A DNA stretch of 12,640 nt from the NCBI GenBank assembly GCA_035267815.1, contig DATFLK010000081.1, positions 1 through 12,640 on the forward strand, given 5' to 3'. Shown piece after piece: positions 7,352 to 12,640 of the stretch; position 1 is the stretch's first letter, and each line of letters opens with the position of its first letter. Position numbers and translations under genes: made by a program. The stretch comes from DATFLK01 sp035267815. Its GTDB lineage: Bacteria; Pseudomonadota; Zetaproteobacteria; Mariprofundales; Mariprofundaceae. The notes under the pieces are model-generated. The model made no database searches. It was not told where the DNA came from and was given only the letters and a program-made list of their open reading frames with translations.

Positions 7352-7888
7352 ATGATGGAACGGGCCTTCGAATGGCTGTTATGGAACAGTCGGTTTATCG
7401 TCATTCTGGCTGTCATCGCATCGGTGATCGGCATGATTATCCTTTTCGCCATGGCGACCGGAGGCATGCTGAGTCTCGGCTGGGATGCCATTTCCGTAGC
7501 CTTCCTTGGTGCGCATAACCCGCACTTCCATACCGAGGCGGTTAGCCAGATCATCTCGGCCATTGACGACTTCCTGCTCGGTACCGTGATGCTCATTTTC
7601 GCCATGGGGATGTACGAGCTGTTCATCAGCAAGATCGATGTGGCCCAACAGGAGGAGGGAGCGGAGAACATCCTGATGATCTCCAGTCTCGACGACCTGA
7701 AGAACCGGCTGGTGAAGGTGGTGCTGATGATTCTCGTCGTGGCTTTCTTCAAGAACGTCCTGCACGTCACCTTCGATAACCCGCTGAACATCCTCTACAT
7801 GGGTGGTGGTATCCTGCTGGTATCGCTGGCCGCCTATTTCACCCATCAATCGGGGAGTCATCATAAGGATCATGACAAAGAGGGTTAG
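7352..7888 (+). CDS. yqhA: UPF0114 (YqhA) family membrane protein
   Basis: I chose the ATG at 7352, 7 bases after AGAGGGG (7338-7344); a TTG at 7331 in the same frame has no such site. The 178-residue product matches the YqhA/UPF0114 family: an opening ERAFEWLLWNSRFIVILAVI, a central IDDFLLGTVMLIFAMGMYELFIS and the signature ISSLDDLKNRLVKVVLMILVV. Four membrane helices are visible, at about 13-35, 62-82, 110-130 and 142-160. The C-terminus is a short His-rich hydrophilic tail (HQSGSHHKDHDKEG). Function in the family is unknown; E. coli YqhA is 164 residues. It follows yajR by 70 bases on the same strand and ends 15 bases from the convergent metal permease gene. Confidence 0.9.
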   Translation: MMERAFEWLLWNSRFIVILAVIASVIGMIILFAMATGGMLSLGWDAISVAFLGAHNPHFHTEAVSQIISAIDDFLLGTVMLIFAMGMYELFISKIDVAQQEEGAENILMISSLDDLKNRLVKVVLMILVVAFFKNVLHVTFDNPLNILYMGGGILLVSLAAYFTHQSGSHHKDHDKEG

Positions 7889-7903
7889 TTTAGATCGCTT
7901 CCC

Positions 7904-8734
7904 CTAGGTTGAGTGGTTCCGGGAAGTTCTGTTTTGCACTAATTGAGCTCCTCCCCAGCTTATCAGGAACATCATACAGAGCGTCAGCACGACGGTGGCA
8001 CCGGAGGGCCAGTCCTCGGCATAGGAGATCATCAGGCCGATCAGTGTGCCGGTGACCGAGAAGAGAAGGCTCAACAGCCACAGCCAGCCGAGACCCTTGC
8101 CCCAGAACCAAGCGCAGGCGGCCGGCAATACGAGCAAGCCCGTCGTCAGTACAATGCCGGCCAGCTTGACGCACATGACAACGGTCAGACCGGTCACGGC
8201 GTAGAGTAGCATGCGGTAGAAGGTGACCGGCAGGCCGCTGGCGGCTGCGGCCGGTGCGTCGAAGGCAATGCTCCACCAGCCGCGGGCACCCCAGAGGAAG
8301 CAGAGCATGATGATGCCGGCCGCAAGTATTAGCCAGTGCCGATCAGCATCGGAGACGATCAGGATGTTACCGAAAAGAAGACCGAAGAGATCCACTTCAT
8401 ACCGGTTGGCCCGGGAGATCAACACGATACCGAGCGCCATGGCACCGGCGAACAGCACACCAGTTGCCGCATCCTCGTTCAGTCCGCGTTTCCAGAGCAT
8501 CGGTGCAAGCAGCAGGGCGACCGCAACGGCCGTGGCCGAGGCGGTGGGCAGAAGCGGCAGTGAAAAGGTGACGGCCAGACCCAACCCCGCCAGCGTGGCA
8601 TGCGAAACCCCGACAGTCAGGAAAGAGAGGCGATGCGCTAGCACCATAACCGAGATGCTGGAAGCGGTGACGGCGATCAGTATGGCGGGAAGCAGGGCGG
8701 AACGCATGACCTCGCTGGCAAAGAAGCCGCTCAA
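7904..8734 (-). CDS. Metal ABC transporter permease (ABC-3 family, ZnuB/MntB-like)
   Basis: The 276-residue product is the membrane part of a zinc- or manganese-type importer. Seven or eight helices are visible. Family motifs include RLSFLTVGVSHATLAG (35-50), FDAPAAAASGLPV (158-170), AGIVLTTGLLVLPAACA (192-208) and the closing DWPSGATVVL (241-250). I prefer the TTG start at 8734: it overlaps the ATPase stop as TTGA, is preceded by AGGGGAAGG, and adds FFASEVMRSALL, which matches the usual family N-terminus. An ATG at 8707 would drop nine residues. It is the last gene of the binding protein-ATPase-permease set and runs convergent with yqhA. Whether the metal is zinc or manganese cannot be told from the permease alone. 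Confidence 0.9.
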   Translation of the reverse strand: MSGFFASEVMRSALLPAILIAVTASSISVMVLAHRLSFLTVGVSHATLAGLGLAVTFSLPLLPTASATAVAVALLLAPMLWKRGLNEDAATGVLFAGAMALGIVLISRANRYEVDLFGLLFGNILIVSDADRHWLILAAGIIMLCFLWGARGWWSIAFDAPAAAASGLPVTFYRMLLYAVTGLTVVMCVKLAGIVLTTGLLVLPAACAWFWGKGLGWLWLLSLLFSVTGTLIGLMISYAEDWPSGATVVLTLCMMFLISWGGAQLVQNRTSRNHST

Positions 8735-9516
8735 GGCGCCTTCCCCTGTATACAGCCGATGCAGTTGGCATCGTGTGCCACGATATGCGTATGGGAACCG
8801 TACATTGCTTGCCAGATATGCTCGGGGATTCGTTCACCGCGGATGGCGTGGTGATGGATGCGCTTGTTCAGACAGGCCACCGAATCGACATAGGATGTGA
8901 TGGCCGCGATATCGTGCTCCACCATGATGATGGCGACACCGTTTTCGTCGCAGAGGCGGCGAAGCAGGTGGTAGAGCCTGTCCTGTGCCTGTGTGTCGAG
9001 GGCTGCGGAGGGTTCGTCGAGCAGCAGCAGTCTGGGCGAGGAGACCAGCGCCCGTGCGATGCGGACGCGCTGCTTCTGGCCGCCGGAAAGAAGGCGGAAA
9101 TCTCGGTCCGCTATATCCGTCATATCGAGAAGTTCCAGTGCTTTCATGATCTCGCCGCCTTTTGCAGGACGGCGCCATAGTGGCGAGACGTAATCGGCCA
9201 GCCCCATGCCGACGATCTGCCGGACGGTGAGGGGTAATCTCGGTCCGTCATCGTGCATCTGACTTAGCAGGTTGATGTTTTTCAGGAGCCTTTGTCGATT
9301 GCCGCGTTGCAGCACCTCGCCCGACATTGAAACGGTACCGCGATCCGCCGATGTCATGCCGGCGATCACGGATAGCAGGGTGCTCTTCCCGGCACCATTG
9401 GGACCGATGATACCCATGAAGTGGCCGGCCTCGACCGTCAGGTTGATGTCGTCGAGAATCAATCCCGTGGGGGAGTCGATACAGACGTGCGATACTTCCA
9501 GAACGGGGCTGGTCAT
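8731..9516 (-). CDS. Metal ABC transporter ATPase (ZnuC/MntA-like)
   Basis: The start ATG (complement of 9514-9516) overlaps the binding-protein stop as ATGA; the upstream site is weak, which suits coupled translation. The frame runs open farther upstream but only inside the previous gene. The 261-residue ATPase has Walker A GPNGAGKST (38-46), Q-loop Q86, signature LSGGQ (143-147), Walker B LLLLDEP with D167 and E168, and switch H201 in VEHD. After the catalytic core the C-terminal tail is rich in possible metal ligands: H221-H223, H233, H242, H244, H248, C252 and C255, with NCIGC near the end. ZnuC of E. coli also ends in a His-rich tail, though without this Cys pair. The protein works on the inner face of the membrane with the permease gene that follows, which it overlaps by 4 bases. 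Confidence 0.93.
   Translation of the reverse strand: MTSPVLEVSHVCIDSPTGLILDDINLTVEAGHFMGIIGPNGAGKSTLLSVIAGMTSADRGTVSMSGEVLQRGNRQRLLKNINLLSQMHDDGPRLPLTVRQIVGMGLADYVSPLWRRPAKGGEIMKALELLDMTDIADRDFRLLSGGQKQRVRIARALVSSPRLLLLDEPSAALDTQAQDRLYHLLRRLCDENGVAIIMVEHDIAAITSYVDSVACLNKRIHHHAIRGERIPEHIWQAMYGSHTHIVAHDANCIGCIQGKAP
8739..8747 (-). promoter_or_regulatory. Ribosome binding site selecting the permease TTG start
   Basis: On the minus strand AGGGGAAGG ends 4 bases before TTG, within the end of the ATPase gene. It supports the unusual TTG start, which overlaps the ATPase stop. Confidence 0.5.
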
Positions 9517-10358
9517 GGTTTTTCCAGCAGGGCGATGTTGTGCTCCATCAGCGCCTCCCAACGCATGCCGCATGTTCCCAGTGCATCCAGTATAACCGGT
9601 TTGGAGGTGTGGCCGTGTCGCATCAGCCAGATCAGGGCGCGATTGCTGTGACGGTTGTCGCCCCACAGGGCGGTGGCCGGGTGTGCACGGATCAAGCGCA
9701 GGGTCTGCTCCAGTTTTCGCGGTGTAACCTCCCCGCCGTGATGACGGGGTTCAAGCACGGCATGAACGGGGATGTCGAAGTGTTCGCAGAGCCCGCGCCA
9801 TGCTGGGTGTTGCATGATAACGCCGGCGCTTTTGAACGGCTTCAGTGCATGATGCCAAGCTAGCTCCATGCGGTGGCAGAGCTTGATCGCGGTGTTGAGT
9901 GCGGCGCCGATCTGTGAGCGATGCTCCGGATCCAGCTCTTGCAGACGTGCCGCCAGACGCGGCAGTGCCTTTTGGACCTCTTTAGGCTGAAGCCAGGCGT
10001 GGTTGGTCTTCGGCCACAGATCCAGTATCGGGATGCCCGTGTCGAGACCGGGCCAGCCTCCGTCGTCTCTGGACGCGCGAATAAGCAGGTCGGCTTTCTT
10101 CAGCTGGGCGGCCTGTCTGGGGGTAAGCTGGAATGTGTGCGGATCGCCGGCCGGGGGAAGTAGGCAGTGGACTCTGACACTCGGATCGAGCATCGATACC
10201 AGTCCGGCGAGTGGCGGCAGTGTCACCACGATATCCGCGAGGGCGATCGTTGGCAGAAGTACGCACCATGCCAGAAGGCATAGCGATATTGTACGGCGGA
10301 GCCGTCTGAAAGGTCTCCATTTACAGGGTATGCCCGGAAGCGGGAAGAGATGCTGCAT
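9513..10358 (-). CDS. Periplasmic metal-binding protein of the ABC importer (ZnuA/TroA family)
   Basis: The 281-residue product has an Sec-type signal peptide: basic RPFRRLRR (15-22), hydrophobic core to residue 38, and cleavage expected after ALA at 39-41. There is no lipobox, so the mature protein should be soluble in the periplasm. The cluster-A-I metal-site pattern is visible: H74 in GDPHTFQLTP, H120 in NHAWLQP, H184 in QHPAWRGLCEHFDI and D258 in LDALG. These fit the three-His-plus-acid site of the family. The long His/Asp-rich loop common in ZnuA proteins is absent, which weakens any firm claim of zinc specificity. The ATG at 10358 is the only plausible start in frame. It lies in the arm of an inverted repeat. 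The gene overlaps the ATPase by 4 bases and follows an MFS gene by 55 bases. Confidence 0.88.
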   Translation of the reverse strand: MQHLFPLPGIPCKWRPFRRLRRTISLCLLAWCVLLPTIALADIVVTLPPLAGLVSMLDPSVRVHCLLPPAGDPHTFQLTPRQAAQLKKADLLIRASRDDGGWPGLDTGIPILDLWPKTNHAWLQPKEVQKALPRLAARLQELDPEHRSQIGAALNTAIKLCHRMELAWHHALKPFKSAGVIMQHPAWRGLCEHFDIPVHAVLEPRHHGGEVTPRKLEQTLRLIRAHPATALWGDNRHSNRALIWLMRHGHTSKPVILDALGTCGMRWEALMEHNIALLEKP

Positions 10359-10378
10359 AGGACCGCATCCTATGGAGC
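10352..10378 (-). promoter_or_regulatory. Inverted repeat covering the ribosome site and start codon of the metal-binding protein
   Basis: Read on the minus strand, GCTCCATAGGA and TCCTATGCAGC flank a 5-base TGCGG loop. Ten of eleven positions pair; the only mismatch is C with C, and the inner seven are perfect. The arms contain AGGA, the only plausible ribosome binding site (9 bases before ATG), and the start codon itself. In mRNA this hairpin would hide both. As DNA, the inner 19-base palindrome (7-5-7) has the size of a metalloregulator operator. No U-run follows, so it is not an intrinsic terminator for the preceding MFS gene. The structure is directly visible; its role is inferred. Confidence 0.5.
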
Positions 10379-10413
10379 CCTTCCGGGGCAGGCAATTGAA
10401 TATCGTCAGAAGG

Positions 10414-11610
10414 TTATCGGGATGTTGGATGAATGGGGAGCAAGGCGATCATGCTTGCCGCAAGCGCCAGCACCATACCCACTGTCACCACGCCGTTCCA
10501 TGCAAAATGCTCGTAGGCCCAGGCCGAGGCTTGGGAACCCACCGCACCGCCCAAAAAGTAGACGAACATATATCCCGAGTTCAGTCGGCTCCGGGCGGTC
10601 TCATCCAGGGCGTATATCACGTTCAGGTTAGTGATATGCACCGCCTGGACAGCCAGGTCGAGGGTCAGGATGCCTGCAATCAGGGGGATCAGTGCATGTT
10701 GCCCCAGATCGAGCACGATCCAGGCTGTGATCAACAGCAGTGCGCCGCCCAAAGTGATGCGCCGGGCATGCCCCTGGTCTACCAGGCCGCCGGCCTTGCG
10801 GGCTGCCACGGCGCCGGCTGCCCCGGCCAGTCCGAATAAACCGATCTCCGCATCGGAGAGCCCCCATTCCGGCGAAGAGAGCAGAAAGGCCATTGACGTC
10901 CAGAGCACGCTGAATATGGCGAAGACCAGAAAGCCGAGCGCCATACGGCTGCGATAGAGAGGGTGCCGCAGGAAGAGCTTTCCGATCGAGATCAGTAGCT
11001 CGCGATACGAGAGATCTGCCGATTGTCTGAGTTCGGGAAGCATGCGCCACAGTGCGATGGCATTGGCCAGCATCAGCACGGATGCGATCCAGTAAACCGT
11101 GTGCCAGTCGCTCAGCGATGACAGTGCTCCGGCTATGGTGCGTGCCAGCAGAATGCCAAGCAGCAGACCACTCATCACTGTGCCTACCACCTTGCCGCGT
11201 CTCTCCGGCGTCGCCAACGTGGCTGAAAGCGGTACCAGAACCTGTGCTACCACAGAGAAGATGCCCGTGATGGCTGTACCCGTCAGCAGCATGGTGAGGT
11301 TGGAGGCGCTGGCGCTGATCATGAGCCCGGCAGCTGCGAGCACCATCATGGTGACGATCAGACGCCGCCGGTGGCTGACCATGTCGCCCAGCGGTACCAG
11401 CAATAGCAGCCCGAGGGCATATCCTGTCTGGGCCGTGGTGACGATGATGCCGGCGTGGGTATATGACAGCGATAGTCGCCCGGCAATGGTGTGCAGCAGT
11501 GGTTGGGCGTAGTAGTTGCTAGCCACGGCCAGGCCGGTGGTGACGGCCATCAATAGGACAAGGGCGGGGTTAAGGTGTGTCGGAGCTGTGGCATCGGAAG
11601 CGCTTTTCAT
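10414..11610 (-). CDS. MFS transporter
   Basis: ATG (complement of 11608-11610) follows an ideal AAGGAG site by a few bases. The 398-residue protein has about 12 membrane helices. Its opening LAVASNYYAQPLL (27-39) is typical of a group of putative drug or sugar efflux carriers in proteobacteria. The motif-A loop after helix 2 reads LVPLGDMVSHRRRL (71-84), and TPERRGKVVGTVMSGLLLGILLARTIAG follows in helices 4-5. SDAEIGLFGLAGAAGAVAA and ARSRLNSGYMFVYFLGGAVGS mark the second half. It is an inner-membrane secondary transporter, probably an exporter by family; the substrate is unknown. It lies 47 bases after hemN and 55 bases before the metal importer, all on one strand with no terminator seen, so co-transcription is possible. 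Confidence 0.88.
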   Translation of the reverse strand: MKSASDATAPTHLNPALVLLMAVTTGLAVASNYYAQPLLHTIAGRLSLSYTHAGIIVTTAQTGYALGLLLLVPLGDMVSHRRRLIVTMMVLAAAGLMISASASNLTMLLTGTAITGIFSVVAQVLVPLSATLATPERRGKVVGTVMSGLLLGILLARTIAGALSSLSDWHTVYWIASVLMLANAIALWRMLPELRQSADLSYRELLISIGKLFLRHPLYRSRMALGFLVFAIFSVLWTSMAFLLSSPEWGLSDAEIGLFGLAGAAGAVAARKAGGLVDQGHARRITLGGALLLITAWIVLDLGQHALIPLIAGILTLDLAVQAVHITNLNVIYALDETARSRLNSGYMFVYFLGGAVGSQASAWAYEHFAWNGVVTVGMVLALAASMIALLPIHPTSR

Positions 11611-11657
11611 GACATCTCCTTGCTAGAAGTTTCAGGGGTGGAGGGTATGCGCTTCCG

Positions 11658-12640
11658 TCAAATGACTTTTGAAAACTTGGTCTCCTGCTGTTTGGCACGC
11701 AGGTACGCATCGAAGATCATGGCAATGTTGCGGATCAGAAGGCGTCCGCCTGGCAGAACGGTTAGGCCATCGTTTCTCAGTTCCAGCAGGCCGTCCCGGG
11801 TCATGTCGGCGAGTTCTTCGAGCTCCACGGCGAAGCGTTCGGAAAAATCGAGACCGAACAGCCGCTCGACGTCACTGAAGTCGAGGGCGAAATCGCACAT
11901 CAGGCGCATAATGATATGACGCCGAAGGTGATCCTCATTCGAGAGGCGATAGCCTCGGAACACCGGGAAACGTCCGGCGTCGATTGCCGCATAGTAGTCG
12001 TCGAGCGTCTTCTCGTTCTGGAAGAAGGTGCCGTCGACATAACCGATCGAGGTGATGCCCAGTCCGAGTAGCTCTGCGTCGGCCTGAGTGCTGTAGCCCT
12101 GAAAGTTACGATAGAGCTTGCCCTCGCGCTGTGCCACCGTCAGTTCGTCGTCCGGCTTGGCGAAGTGATCCATGCCGATGAAGACATAGCCGGCTTGCAG
12201 TAGCCGGTCAATGCTGAGTTTGAGGATGTTCAGTTTCTCCTCCGGTGTCGGCAGATCGCCCTCGTCGATGCGTCGCTGTGGCATGAACATCTGGGGTAGG
12301 TGGGCGTAGTTGAACAGTGCGATGCGGTCCGGTGAGAAGCCGATGATGGTGTCGAGCGTGCGATCAAAGGTGTCGACACTCTGGTGCGGCAGGCCGTACA
12401 TCAGGTCGATGTTGATTGACTGGAAACCTTGCGCCCTGGCCTGTTCCAGTACGGTCAGGGTCTCCTCTTTCGACTGGATGCGATTGACCGCTTTTTGCAC
12501 GGCCGGGTCGAAATCCTGTACGCCGAGCGACATGCGGTTGAAGCCGACCTGGCGCAACACCTCGACGGTATCGCGGTTGCACTCCCGCGGGTCGATCTCG
12601 ATGCTGTATTCACCCTCGTCATCCGGAGCGAAATCGAAGC
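11658..12640 (-). CDS. hemN: Oxygen-independent coproporphyrinogen III oxidase (5' partial)
   Basis: The frame is open to the right edge of the window, giving the last 327 or so residues of a protein that is about 457 long in E. coli. Visible conserved blocks are EYSIEIDPRE, GFNRMSLGVQDF, NIDLMYGLP, FNYAHLP, FIGMDHFAKPDDELTVAQ, YRNFQGYSTQ and the closing GRLLIRNIAMIFDAYLR and FSKVI, all in E. coli HemN order. The radical-SAM CxxxCxxC cluster motif lies in the missing N-terminal part. The enzyme decarboxylates coproporphyrinogen III to protoporphyrinogen IX without oxygen, in the cytoplasm, using S-adenosylmethionine and a 4Fe-4S cluster. The strong match across DHFAKPDDEL and RNFQGY separates true HemN from the HemW-like relatives. 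An MFS gene follows by 47 bases. The GTG at 12560 is internal, not the start. Confidence 0.95.
   Translation of the reverse strand, partial: FDFAPDDEGEYSIEIDPRECNRDTVEVLRQVGFNRMSLGVQDFDPAVQKAVNRIQSKEETLTVLEQARAQGFQSINIDLMYGLPHQSVDTFDRTLDTIIGFSPDRIALFNYAHLPQMFMPQRRIDEGDLPTPEEKLNILKLSIDRLLQAGYVFIGMDHFAKPDDELTVAQREGKLYRNFQGYSTQADAELLGLGITSIGYVDGTFFQNEKTLDDYYAAIDAGRFPVFRGYRLSNEDHLRRHIIMRLMCDFALDFSDVERLFGLDFSERFAVELEELADMTRDGLLELRNDGLTVLPGGRLLIRNIAMIFDAYLRAKQQETKFSKVI

Noticed and set aside
7898..7926. CTTCCC and GGGAAG inverted repeat at the convergent junction, followed by a short T-rich stretch
   Set aside because: The loop is 17 bases, the stem only 6, and the right part lies inside the permease gene. 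It is too weak to call a bidirectional terminator.
8223..8900. Plus-strand open frame of 225 codons
   Set aside because: Antisense to the permease and ATPase genes; low-complexity Ala/Arg/Ser translation with no family match.
10003..10839. Plus-strand open frame of 278 codons
   Set aside because: Antisense to the binding protein and MFS genes and crossing their gap; the translation shows no domain.
1..12640. Horizontally acquired island, phage, transposon, CRISPR or toxin-antitoxin content
   Set aside because: No integrase, transposase, direct repeat array, tRNA or shift in composition is visible; all genes belong to widespread chromosomal families.

Overview
The window comes from the chromosome of a Gram-negative bacterium, most likely a pseudomonadote. 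YciO, YajR, YqhA and HemN all resemble their Escherichia coli counterparts closely at motif level. AsmA and a signal-peptide-bearing metal-binding protein imply an inner membrane, periplasm and outer membrane. By eye the composition is moderately GC-rich and even throughout. I cannot name the genus; a gammaproteobacterium or a related class is the best guess. I see no rRNA, tRNA, insertion sequence, phage gene or CRISPR array, and no gene-free stretch longer than about 160 bases.

Layout. (1) Positions 1-5734, plus strand: five genes packed as one apparent transcription unit. They are a GldG-like ABC-transporter auxiliary protein (5' end outside the window), a short DUF4340 membrane-anchored protein, a HAD-family phosphatase of phosphoglycolate-phosphatase type, a 793-residue AsmA-family protein, and a YciO-type relative of the threonylcarbamoyl-AMP synthases. 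Three junctions overlap (4, 14 and 4 bases) and the last has an 8-base gap, so translational coupling is likely. (2) Positions 5735-5889: an intergenic region with two small inverted repeats and a possible promoter. (3) Positions 5890-7888, plus strand: yajR (major facilitator carrier with a C-terminal YAM domain) and yqhA (UPF0114 membrane protein). (4) Positions 7904-12640, minus strand, read right to left: hemN (5' end outside the window), a second major facilitator transporter, then a complete ABC-3-type (zinc/manganese) metal importer in the order binding protein, ATPase, permease, with 4-base overlaps at both internal junctions.

How the parts fit. The left operon looks like an envelope unit: the GldG-like and DUF4340 proteins are the usual accessory partners of a Gld-type ABC exporter whose ATPase and permease should lie just upstream, and AsmA proteins are linked to lipid transport between membranes. 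The right block pairs haem synthesis under low oxygen with metal uptake. Its main surprise is a 27-base imperfect inverted repeat that contains both the only plausible ribosome binding site and the start codon of the metal-binding protein, which suggests control at the level of translation or by an operator. Most genes here are recognisable families. The novelty lies in arrangement and regulation, not in a wholly unknown machine.
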